A stretch of 5,040 nucleotides of DNA from an uncultured Pseudoflavonifractor sp. (lineage in GTDB: Bacteria > Bacillota > Clostridia > Oscillospirales > Oscillospiraceae), in the NCBI GenBank assembly GCA_947565875.1, contig CANOHR010000096.1:1-5040 (forward strand). The letters run 5' to 3'. Shown here one piece after another: positions 1-4,803 of this stretch (position 1 is its first letter; each line of letters opens with the position of its first letter). Both the position numbers and the translations under genes were made by a program. The notes below the pieces were generated by a model that saw only the letters and a program-made list of their open reading frames with translations, searched no databases and had not been told where the DNA came from.

Positions 1-30
1 AGAGTCGAAACTCTCTCCCCCTGGTGCTTT

Positions 31-46
31 CTGGGGGTCTGGGGGT
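31..46. repeat. Tandem 8-bp direct repeat (CTGGGGGT x2)
   Basis: The octamer CTGGGGGT occurs at 31-38 and again, without a gap, at 39-46. The second copy also forms the start of the left arm of the hairpin at 39-72. No function can be read from this. It may be slippage of a G-rich arm of an old terminator. Confidence 0.6.
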
Positions 47-72
47 CTCTTTTGCATAAAAGAGCCCCCCAG
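39..72. other. Imperfect 15-bp inverted repeat (hairpin), no U-tract
   Basis: The left arm (39-53) and right arm (58-72) pair over 15 positions with one mismatch (T46 against C65), around a GCAT loop. Neither strand has a T-run after the stem, so it is not a canonical intrinsic terminator. It lies about 60 bases beyond the stop codon of the minus-strand small gene (130-330), so it may help end or protect that transcript. It could equally serve a gene outside the window to the left. Function is inferred only from position. Confidence 0.5.
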
Positions 73-129
73 AATGGGAGCAGGAGAAGGAGAAATACAA
101 CGGGAAGATAAGACCCAACCTTGCAAAGT

Positions 130-330
130 TTATTTCCCATTCTCTTTTAGGGAGACAACGGGGGTCCAGAGGTCACAAGTTTGGTCCGGCCTGCGAGCCT
201 TGAGTCTGGGCTCCATACAGTGGCCGCAGTAGACCTCGCGGTATTGCTTTTTCCCCCGGTAGTAATGCTGCTGATAGTGAGAGCAGGTGCAGCAGACTTG
301 CTGCCCGGCATAGGACTTTCGATAGATCAT
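130..330 (-). CDS. Small cysteine-rich putative zinc-ribbon protein
   Basis: This 66-residue protein has no assigned function that I know. Cysteines lie at C13, C14, C16, C35, C38 and C52, giving a CxxC (13-16), a CGHC knuckle (35-38) and a further Cys, with many Tyr, His and basic residues between them. The layout suggests a small zinc-binding, possibly nucleic-acid-binding, protein. It resembles short cysteine-rich hypothetical proteins that I recall from Clostridia with a conserved CGHC followed by basic residues; that resemblance is from memory. The ATG (328-330) follows a good ribosome binding site, GAGGTGA on the minus strand (337-343), at 6 bases. It is transcribed divergently from rplU. 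There is no signal peptide or membrane segment, so it is probably cytoplasmic. The RBS and the spaced Cys pairs argue for a real gene rather than a chance frame. Confidence 0.7.
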   Translation of the reverse strand: MIYRKSYAGQQVCCTCSHYQQHYYRGKKQYREVYCGHCMEPRLKARRPDQTCDLWTPVVSLKENGK

Positions 331-336
331 GTGTTA

Positions 337-343
337 TCACCTC
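337..343 (-). promoter_or_regulatory. Ribosome binding site of the cysteine-rich small gene
   Basis: Minus-strand GAGGTGA sits 6 bases before the ATG at 328-330. It supports both the reality of this short gene and the chosen start. Confidence 0.65.
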
Positions 344-350
344 AAAAGAA

Positions 351-414
351 ATATTACCATAAGTTTTGCAAATCTGCTAAAATTAGACTATATGTGGTCT
401 GACATTATTGCAAA
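351..414 (-). promoter_or_regulatory. Candidate promoter(s) for the cysteine-rich small gene
   Basis: There are two weak sigma-A candidates on the minus strand. The upstream one has TTTGCA (409-414), a 16-base spacer and TATAGT (387-392), giving a leader of about 50 bases. The downstream one has TTAGCA (375-380), an 18-base spacer and TAATAT (351-356) preceded by TGG as in an extended -10, so transcripts would start just ahead of the RBS. An imperfect 16-bp palindrome (385-400, 12 of 16 symmetric) overlaps the first -10 and could be an operator, but it may be chance. Neither promoter is strong by consensus. Confidence 0.3.
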
Positions 415-501
415 AAGTGTGCGTGCTGTAAATGAGCGGGAAAAAGCGGCATTTTGTTGGATAGGAGATTTGAGAAGGTCAGGGTTTCTTATTAAAACCT
501 A

Positions 502-530
502 TTGACATTTCCAATCCCAATTGATATACT
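502..530 (+). promoter_or_regulatory. Sigma-A promoter of the rplU operon
   Basis: A perfect -35 TTGACA (502-507) is followed by a 17-base spacer and a -10 TATACT (525-530) that differs from consensus at one position. AT-rich sequence directly upstream (about 485-497) could act as an UP element. The expected transcription start is near 536-538, leaving a leader of about 77 bases before the rplU start codon. A strong, near-consensus promoter is what a ribosomal protein operon needs. Confidence 0.85.
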
Positions 531-536
531 ACTAAA

Positions 537-604
537 GCCGCTTTGAATGGGCCCAAAAGTGAGAGGTTTTCTCCGCCTACGACAGCGAGCCCGTAATGAA
601 GGAG
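537..604 (+). promoter_or_regulatory. Structured 5' leader of rplU (probable L21 leader)
   Basis: Firmicutes rplU transcripts carry a conserved leader (L21 leader) thought to mediate autoregulation by a ribosomal protein, and this stretch occupies the expected place between promoter and RBS. Visible pairings are CGCT (539-542) with AGCG (584-587), GGGC (549-552) with GCCC (589-592), and a small hairpin GAGA (561-564) with TCTC (570-573) around a 5-base loop. The first two pairings cross, so they form either a pseudoknot or alternative states. The 3' arm at 589-592 ends 6 bases before the Shine-Dalgarno sequence (599-604), so folding or protein binding could gate translation of rplU. Assignment to the family is from position and pattern, not from a covariance-model search. 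Confidence 0.6.
599..604 (+). promoter_or_regulatory. Ribosome binding site fixing the rplU start
   Basis: AAGGAG lies 9 bases before the ATG at 614. An in-frame ATG at 596 would put this RBS inside the coding region and has no RBS of its own, so 614 is the better start. It also gives the usual L21 N-terminus. Confidence 0.85.
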
Positions 605-613
605 TTGAAAAGC

Positions 614-925
614 ATGAACGCGATCATTGAGACCGGCGGAAAGCAGTATAAGGTGGCCGAGGGGGATACCCTCTTCATCGAGAAGCTGCCCAATGAGGCC
701 GGGGACAAGGTGACCTTCGACAAGGTGCTGGCCGTCATCGACGGCGACAAGGCTACCTTCGGCGCTCCCGTTGTGGAGGGGGCCAAGGTGGAGGCGGAGG
801 TCGTCAAGAACGGCAAGGGCAAGAAGATCATCGTCTTCAAGTATAAGCCCAAGAAGAACTACCGCCGGAAGCAGGGCCATCGTCAGCCCTACACCAAGGT
901 GACCATCGGCAAGATCTCTGTGTAA
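614..925 (+). CDS. rplU: 50S ribosomal protein L21
   Basis: L21 binds 23S rRNA in the large subunit and is needed for 50S assembly. The protein has 103 residues, the usual length of bacterial L21. It opens with the hallmark AIIETGGKQYKV (residues 3-14) and ends with the basic rRNA-binding tail, including KPKKNYRRKQGHRQPYTKVTI. The start at 614 is chosen over the upstream in-frame ATG at 596 because of the RBS at 599-604 and the family N-terminus. This is the first gene of the operon, behind a strong promoter and a structured leader that probably gives feedback control. Its TAA stop overlaps the ATG of prp by one base, so the two are translationally coupled. Confidence 0.97.
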   Translation: MNAIIETGGKQYKVAEGDTLFIEKLPNEAGDKVTFDKVLAVIDGDKATFGAPVVEGAKVEAEVVKNGKGKKIIVFKYKPKKNYRRKQGHRQPYTKVTIGKISV

Positions 926-1254
926 TGATCGAAGCCACATTTCATATGGAGGGCAGCCGCATTGAATCCTTCCAGGTAGAAGGACACAGCGGACTGGCTT
1001 CCCAGGGAGAGGACATCCTCTGCGCCGCCGTCACCAGCGCCGTCCGGCTCACCGAGTGCGCCGTCAACGACGTGCTGGGGCTGGAGGCAAGCGTGAAGGT
1101 GAGGCCGGAAAAGGCCCTCATTTCCCTGAAGCTCCCCGGAGGGCTGGGACAGACCAATGAGAGTACCTGTCAGACGTTGCTGGCGGGGCTGATGGTCTAC
1201 TTTATCCAGCTTCAGGAGGAGTATCCCGAACACATTATCGTCATGGAGGTGTAA
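925..1254 (+). CDS. prp: Ribosomal-processing cysteine protease Prp (YsxB family)
   Basis: Prp removes the short N-terminal extension of ribosomal protein L27 in Firmicutes, a step shown to be essential in Staphylococcus aureus. The 109-residue protein carries the family motifs: EGHSG (residues 19-23) with the presumed catalytic His21, and GEDILCAAVTS (28-38) with the presumed nucleophile Cys33, the spacing expected for this dyad. The ATG overlaps the rplU stop (TAATG) and has no strong RBS, so translation probably depends on ribosomes finishing rplU. This could keep the protease at a set ratio to its substrate. The gene lies directly before rpmA, whose product has the matching cleavage site, and the end of prp contains the RBS of rpmA. 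Confidence 0.95.
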   Translation: MIEATFHMEGSRIESFQVEGHSGLASQGEDILCAAVTSAVRLTECAVNDVLGLEASVKVRPEKALISLKLPGGLGQTNESTCQTLLAGLMVYFIQLQEEYPEHIIVMEV

Positions 1255-1259
1255 TACCA

Positions 1260-1538
1260 ATGCTGAATATTGGTCTTCAGTTTTTCGCCCACAAAAAGGG
1301 CGGCGGCTCTACGAAGAACGGCCGGGATTCCAACGCCAAGCGCCTGGGCGTGAAGCGGGGCGACGGCCAGTTCGTGCTGGCCGGCAACATTCTGGTCCGG
1401 CAGCGGGGCACCCACTTCCACGCCGGCGAGGGCGTGGGCAAGGGCAGCGACGACACCCTGTTTGCTCTGCGGGACGGCAAGGTGAAGTTCACCCGGCTGG
1501 GCAAGGACCGCAAGCAGGTCACCATCGTTACTGAATAA
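1260..1538 (+). CDS. rpmA: 50S ribosomal protein L27 with Prp-cleavable N-terminus
   Basis: L27 sits at the peptidyl-transferase centre, where its flexible N-terminal tail reaches toward the P-site tRNA. The 92-residue protein begins MLNIGLQFF followed by AHKKGGGSTKNGRDS. In Firmicutes the nine-residue extension ending in LQFF is cut by Prp, which would leave an 83-residue mature protein starting at Ala10. The rest is typical of L27, with SNAKRLGVKRGDGQFV, the GNILVRQRGT block (42-51), HAGEGVGKG (54-62) and a C-terminal DRKQVTIV stretch. The RBS GGAGG (1245-1249) lies inside the end of prp, 10 bases before the ATG. A strong intrinsic terminator follows 8 bases after the stop. Confidence 0.98.
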   Translation: MLNIGLQFFAHKKGGGSTKNGRDSNAKRLGVKRGDGQFVLAGNILVRQRGTHFHAGEGVGKGSDDTLFALRDGKVKFTRLGKDRKQVTIVTE

Positions 1539-1546
1539 GTACCCCC

Positions 1547-1583
1547 AAAAGCCGCAAACGAGGTTTCGTTTGCGGCTTTTTTT
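1547..1583 (+). terminator. Intrinsic terminator after rpmA (probable attenuator)
   Basis: An 11-bp perfect GC-rich stem (1551-1561 with 1566-1576) with a GGTT loop is followed by seven Ts (1577-1583) and preceded by AAAA that can extend the stem. It is a textbook intrinsic terminator. The next start codon is only 20 bases beyond the T-run, with an RBS between and no recognisable promoter. The downstream PPC and obgE genes are therefore probably reached by read-through, making this an internal dampener rather than the end of the operon. Confidence 0.92.
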
Positions 1584-1603
1584 AAAAAGGGAGGCTGAAG
1601 AGT

Positions 1604-2026
1604 ATGGAGTACCGCAGGTTTGACGCCGGTTATGTTCTTCGTCTGGATCCCGGCGACGAGGTGGTGGATTGCCTGACCCGGCTGGCACGGGAGGAGGAGA
1701 TATCCCTGGCCTCTGTTACCGGACTGGGAGCCGCCAAAGACATTACGGTGGGGCTATTTAGCGTGGAGGAGAAGAAATTCTACGGCAGGCGCTGGGAGGG
1801 GGAATATGAGGTTTCCGCCCTGGTGGGAAATATTACCCGCAAGGATGGGGAACCTTATCTTCATATTCACATTACCTTTGGAAACCCCGCCAAGGGGGAG
1901 GTCTGCGCGGGCCACTTGACAGCCTGCGTTATCAGCGCCACGGCGGAAATTTTTGTCCAGACCTGGACAGGTGGGATCGGCCGGAAATTCAGCGATGAGA
2001 TCGGTCTGAACCTGTTGGAGTTTTAA
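1604..2026 (+). CDS. PPC/DUF296-domain protein (putative DNA-binding)
   Basis: This 140-residue protein is a single PPC (PCC, formerly DUF296) domain, the fold also found in plant AT-hook AHL proteins. Bacterial stand-alone members form trimers and are often called DNA-binding, but their function is not firmly known. Family features are SVTGLGAAKD (37-46), LVGNITR (73-79), GEPYLHIHITFGNP (82-95) and GHLTAC (103-108). His87, His89 and His104 form the HxH...H set that binds a metal in this family. There is no AT-hook, so DNA binding here is only inferred from the domain name. The RBS AGGGAGG (1588-1594) is 9 bases before the ATG. The gene sits between the rpmA terminator and obgE, 30 bases before the latter, a position not usual in the rplU-prp-rpmA-obg cluster. 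No promoter of its own is visible. Confidence 0.88.
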   Translation: MEYRRFDAGYVLRLDPGDEVVDCLTRLAREEEISLASVTGLGAAKDITVGLFSVEEKKFYGRRWEGEYEVSALVGNITRKDGEPYLHIHITFGNPAKGEVCAGHLTACVISATAEIFVQTWTGGIGRKFSDEIGLNLLEF

Positions 2027-2056
2027 ACGTACCTGCGGAAAGAAGGAGTTTGTCCA

Positions 2057-3340
2057 ATGGCCAACAATGGATTTATTGATAAAGCCCGTATTACCGTCCG
2101 GGCAGGAGCCGGGGGAGGCGGAGCCGTGGCCTTTCACCGGGAGAAATACGTGGCTGCCGGGGGCCCCGATGGGGGCGACGGGGGCCGGGGAGGCAATATC
2201 ATGCTCCGGGTGGACGAGCATATGTCCACTCTGATGGATTTTCGCTATAAGCGCAAGTATGTGGCCCCCGACGGGGCCCCCGGCCAGGGGAAGCGCTGTA
2301 CGGGCAAGGACGGAGAGGACCTTTATATCCGGGTCCCCAGGGGCACGGTGGTCCGGGACACCGAAAGCGGCGAGATCATCTGCGATATGGCGGGCCAGGA
2401 CACCTTCCTTCTTTGCAGAGGGGGGAGAGGGGGCTGGGGCAACCAGCACTTCGCCACCCCCACCAGGCAGGCGCCCCACTTTGCCAAGGCGGGGCTTCCG
2501 GGCCAGGAGCGGGATGTGACGTTGGAACTGAAGCTGCTGGCCGACGTGGGGCTGGTGGGCTTTCCCAACGTGGGAAAGTCCACCCTTTTAAGCGTGGTGA
2601 CCCGGGCCCAGCCCAAGATCGCCAATTACCACTTTACCACCTTATCCCCCAACCTGGGGGTGGTGGCTCTGGACGAGACCACCTCCTTTGTTCTGGCGGA
2701 TATTCCCGGCATTATCGAGGGGGCCGCCGAGGGGGCGGGACTGGGCCACGATTTCCTCCGGCATATCGACCGCTGTAGGCTCCTCATCCACGTGGTGGAC
2801 GTATCGGGAAGCGAGGGCCGGGATCCTGTAGAGGATTTTGAGGCCATCAACGCCGAGCTTTCCCAGTATAGCCCCGAGCTTGCCTCCCGGCCCATGATCG
2901 TGGCGGGGAACAAGATGGATATCGCTCCGGACCGGACCGCGTTGGAGGCGCTGAAGGCCCATGTGGAGAAGCTGGGTATGCCCTTCTTTGAACTGTCTGC
3001 CGCCGCCCATCAGGGGACAAAGGAACTGATGTGGTTTGCCGCAAAACGGCTTCAGGAGCTTCCTCCCATCACGGTCTACGAGCCCACCTATGTGGAGCGG
3101 CCGCCGGAGGTGGATACCTCCGGGGAGGTAGAGATACACGTGGAGGACGGGACCTGGATCGTGGATGGGCCCTGGCTCCGCCAGCTTATGGCCAACGTGA
3201 ATTTTGGAGACTACGAGTCCCGGAACTGGTTTGAGCGGAAGCTGCGGGAGTCCGGGTTATACGACCGGCTGGAGGAGATGGGGATACAGGACGGGGATCC
3301 TATCTGCCTCTACAATCTGGAGTTTGAATACCGGAGATAA
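2057..3340 (+). CDS. obgE: GTPase ObgE/CgtA (50S ribosome assembly)
   Basis: ObgE is an essential GTPase that binds the 50S subunit, helps its late assembly and responds to the stringent-response nucleotide ppGpp. The 427-residue protein has three parts. The glycine-rich Obg fold covers about residues 6-160, with GGPDGGDGGRGG at 35-46. The G domain has G1 GFPNVGKST (168-176), switch I threonines 194-195, G3 DIPGII (215-220), G4 NKMD (285-288) and G5 SAAA (314-317). A C-terminal OCT domain runs from about 355 to the end. The presence of OCT separates it from shorter Obg-like GTPases. The start is fixed by AAGGAG (2043-2048), 8 bases before the ATG. The N-terminus carries about four extra residues before GFIDKA. 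All GTPase motifs are intact. It shares the operon with two 50S proteins, matching its role. Confidence 0.98.
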   Translation: MANNGFIDKARITVRAGAGGGGAVAFHREKYVAAGGPDGGDGGRGGNIMLRVDEHMSTLMDFRYKRKYVAPDGAPGQGKRCTGKDGEDLYIRVPRGTVVRDTESGEIICDMAGQDTFLLCRGGRGGWGNQHFATPTRQAPHFAKAGLPGQERDVTLELKLLADVGLVGFPNVGKSTLLSVVTRAQPKIANYHFTTLSPNLGVVALDETTSFVLADIPGIIEGAAEGAGLGHDFLRHIDRCRLLIHVVDVSGSEGRDPVEDFEAINAELSQYSPELASRPMIVAGNKMDIAPDRTALEALKAHVEKLGMPFFELSAAAHQGTKELMWFAAKRLQELPPITVYEPTYVERPPEVDTSGEVEIHVEDGTWIVDGPWLRQLMANVNFGDYESRNWFERKLRESGLYDRLEEMGIQDGDPICLYNLEFEYRR

Positions 3341-3353
3341 GGAGGAGCGGGCT

Positions 3354-3533
3354 ATGGCGGAAAAACGGTTTGAGAAGATCTATGCCCAAGGAAGCCTCAG
3401 CGGCGTTGATATCTGGCTGGACCATGCCACGGGAGTACAGTACCTTTATTTTTGGAGTGGCAGCGGCGGCGGAGTTACTCCCCTGCTGGGTCGGGACGGA
3501 AAACCTGTGGTCTCCCCCCTTCCTGAGGGATAA
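3354..3533 (+). CDS. DUF6440 family small protein
   Basis: This is a 59-residue cytoplasmic protein of unknown function. It matches the pattern that I associate with DUF6440: an N-terminal RFEKIY stretch, a central VDIWLDHATGVQYLY (residues 18-32, compare the family's LVDKETGVNYLF), a Gly-rich run (36-40) and the ending TPLLGRDGKPVV (42-53). It has no signal peptide or membrane helix. The RBS AAGGAGG (3339-3345) overlaps the obgE stop codon and lies 8 bases before the ATG, so it is probably co-translated with obgE. A longer reading frame open from 3204 overlaps obgE and is not needed. A bidirectional terminator begins directly after its stop, making it the last gene of the operon. The role is unknown; the family name is from memory of its motif. 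Confidence 0.85.
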   Translation: MAEKRFEKIYAQGSLSGVDIWLDHATGVQYLYFWSGSGGGVTPLLGRDGKPVVSPLPEG

Positions 3534-3578
3534 AAAATGAGACCCCCAACGTTCTCAAAACGTTGGGGGTCTCATTTT
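3534..3578. terminator. Bidirectional intrinsic terminator between convergent genes
   Basis: A perfect 20-bp stem (3534-3553 with 3559-3578) encloses a 5-base loop. The outer four pairs are A-T, so each strand ends in TTTT after a GC-rich core containing CCCCC/GGGGG. It starts one base after the DUF6440 stop codon and ends two bases before the stop of the minus-strand SGNH gene. It should therefore end both convergent transcripts. The T-runs are short (four), and they lie within the stem rather than beyond it. Confidence 0.92.
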
Positions 3579-3580
3579 GC

Positions 3581-4309
3581 CTAGGAGCCTATGGTATGAG
3601 TGCGAAGATATTGGAACCACCGGGCGTTGCCTTGAACGGCGAGATGAAAGCCGTCGGAACTGAGGTCGGGGGCCAAAGCACCGTTAGTCTCGGTAAAACA
3701 AGCGTCCACTCTTACCAAGTAGACCTGTTTGGCTTGGGCCAGACGGGCTAAAAGGGCGTTTTGCTCCGCCAGGAGGGCGTTGTCCGGGCCGCGAACAGCG
3801 GAGCGGGAAACCGTAACGGGGAGCAAGGTCTGAAGGTAGATCGGAACGCCGGGAAGGATCGAGCGCAACTCGTCGATAAGGAGGGAATATTCCGTATAAA
3901 AATCCTCTCCATCCATCCAGGAGGCCTCGTGAAAGCCCAGCATCAGATAGACCTTGCTGTAGCTGGAACCCTCCAGCATTTGCCGGAGGGTGGCCCGGCC
4001 TCCATTCCAGGAGAAGACGGCGTCGGAGCGAACGTCCCGGACGTTGAGCCCCATTTGGGTCAGAGCCAGTCCAGCGGGAAACAGCTTCGCGGCAAGAAGC
4101 TCCTCTGTCCGGGAATCTCCAATGAAAACGGCGTCGGAAAACCAATCGGCGGAGACGGGACGGGAGGCGGGAAGGGGAGAGTCAAAGACTGTGGGCGGGT
4201 CTACCACGGAAGGAAGGACCCGCCGGTTGGACAAAGGGGCGGCTTGCCCCGGCAAGGATAGGGTCACGGCCAAAAGCAGGGCCAGTGGACAAAGACGAAA
4301 AGACCGCAT
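3581..4309 (-). CDS. Secreted SGNH/GDSL-hydrolase-like protein
   Basis: This 242-residue protein starts with a signal peptide (about residues 1-23, a hydrophobic run ending GQA-A), so it is exported. A low-complexity linker to about residue 55 follows, then an SGNH fold. Block I is FIGDSRTEEL (62-71) with the presumed nucleophile Ser66, block II holds Gly87, and block V is SSDGFHL (217-223) with Asp219 and His222. In block III the usual GxN reads GFHE (125-128): His127 replaces the oxyanion-hole Asn, which may alter or abolish activity. SGNH enzymes hydrolyse or transfer acyl esters; the substrate here is unknown, perhaps acetylated cell-wall polymer. The RBS AGAGGG (4317-4322) lies in the end of the upstream DUF4358 gene, and only three bases separate that stop from this ATG, indicating one transcript and coupled translation. 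It is the last gene before the bidirectional terminator. Confidence 0.88.
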   Translation of the reverse strand: MRSFRLCPLALLLAVTLSLPGQAAPLSNRRVLPSVVDPPTVFDSPLPASRPVSADWFSDAVFIGDSRTEELLAAKLFPAGLALTQMGLNVRDVRSDAVFSWNGGRATLRQMLEGSSYSKVYLMLGFHEASWMDGEDFYTEYSLLIDELRSILPGVPIYLQTLLPVTVSRSAVRGPDNALLAEQNALLARLAQAKQVYLVRVDACFTETNGALAPDLSSDGFHLAVQGNARWFQYLRTHTIGS

Positions 4310-4312
4310 GAC

Positions 4313-4765
4313 TCAGCCCTCTAAAAAGTCGTTGACCGGGCCTTGATCGGCGGCCACCACCAAAAGGACGGAAGAGCCCCGGATCTGGACAAGGGCCTGC
4401 TCCAGTTTGGGAAGTTCGCTGGGAAGATAATCCCGCAGTTCCTCCGTCCGGTCCTCCACCCGGTATTGAAGCTGGGCCTGGGCCGCCTGGGCGTCCTCCT
4501 CGGAGGAGAAAGCAAAAATGGCCAACTCCTCGGCGCCGGTAGTGGAACCGTAGACAGCGCTTTCCGTAACAGTGCCCTCGTCAATGCCGTAAAGGACGCA
4601 GGCGGTGGACTGGTCGATCTGGGTCAGGGGGGAGGAAAAGGCCCCCGGAGCGTCCAGCAGGGCGGCAGCGTCCTGGGCGGGGGAAAAGGGCGTCTCTTTC
4701 TTTCCGCAGGAGGCCAGGGACAGGCAGAGGGAAAAAAGAAGGAGGCCGGAAAGCAGCTTTTTCAT
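4313..4765 (-). CDS. DUF4358 lipoprotein
   Basis: This 150-residue lipoprotein has a hydrophobic signal (residues 4-17) and a lipobox LASC (17-20), so Cys20 would be lipidated and the protein held on the outer face of the membrane. The mature part follows the pattern that I associate with DUF4358: a YGI segment near 59-61, VYGSTTGAEELAIFAF (71-86), an acidic helical stretch, DYLPSELPKLEQA (112-124) and a hydrophobic strand SSVLLVVAAD (131-140). Function is unknown; members are common in Clostridia, often near SGNH hydrolases. The start is set at 4763-4765 because AGGAGG (4775-4780) lies 9 bases before it and it begins the signal peptide. The frame stays open to 4840, but that extension would overlap the RBS and spoil the signal. 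It lies 38 bases after the upstream SGNH gene and 3 bases before the next one. Confidence 0.9.
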   Translation of the reverse strand: MKKLLSGLLLFSLCLSLASCGKKETPFSPAQDAAALLDAPGAFSSPLTQIDQSTACVLYGIDEGTVTESAVYGSTTGAEELAIFAFSSEEDAQAAQAQLQYRVEDRTEELRDYLPSELPKLEQALVQIRGSSVLLVVAADQGPVNDFLEG

Positions 4766-4774
4766 GGGACATAT

Positions 4775-4780
4775 CCTCCT
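4775..4780 (-). promoter_or_regulatory. Ribosome binding site fixing the DUF4358 start
   Basis: A perfect minus-strand AGGAGG sits 9 bases before the ATG at 4763-4765. It decides in favour of the short form of the protein, which begins with the lipoprotein signal, over a frame open to 4840. Confidence 0.88.
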
Positions 4781-4803
4781 AAGATAAAAAATGAGAAAGG
4801 TGG

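Noticed and set aside
181..402. Plus-strand 73-codon frame opposite the cysteine-rich gene
   Set aside because: It has no RBS and no recognisable motif. The minus-strand frame has spaced Cys pairs and a good RBS.
481..500. Small inverted repeat (AGG-TTT / AAA-CCT) just upstream of the rplU -35 box
   Set aside because: There are only six paired positions with a mismatch in AT-rich DNA; this is more likely chance or an UP-element-like tract than an operator.
596..613. Upstream in-frame ATG for rplU that would add six residues
   Set aside because: The AAGGAG ribosome binding site (599-604) would fall inside the coding region, and no RBS precedes 596. The start at 614 gives the normal 103-residue L21.
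479..940. 153-codon minus-strand frame opposite rplU
   Set aside because: It overlaps all of rplU, its promoter and its leader, and its Leu/Val-rich product reflects the antisense of a Lys/Glu-rich ribosomal protein.
1754..2479. Long open frame of 241 codons on the minus strand across the PPC/obgE junction
   Set aside because: It is the complement of two well-recognised genes, is rich in Pro/Gly/Ala as expected of a GC-rich shadow, and has no recognisable domain.
3204..3353. N-terminal extension of the DUF6440 protein into obgE
   Set aside because: It would overlap obgE by more than 130 bases. An ideal RBS at 3339-3345 and a family-like N-terminus support the start at 3354.
3761..4261. Plus-strand open frame of 166 codons opposite the SGNH gene
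   Set aside because: The minus-strand gene has a signal peptide, SGNH motifs and an RBS. The plus-strand frame has none of these and lies just beyond a terminator.
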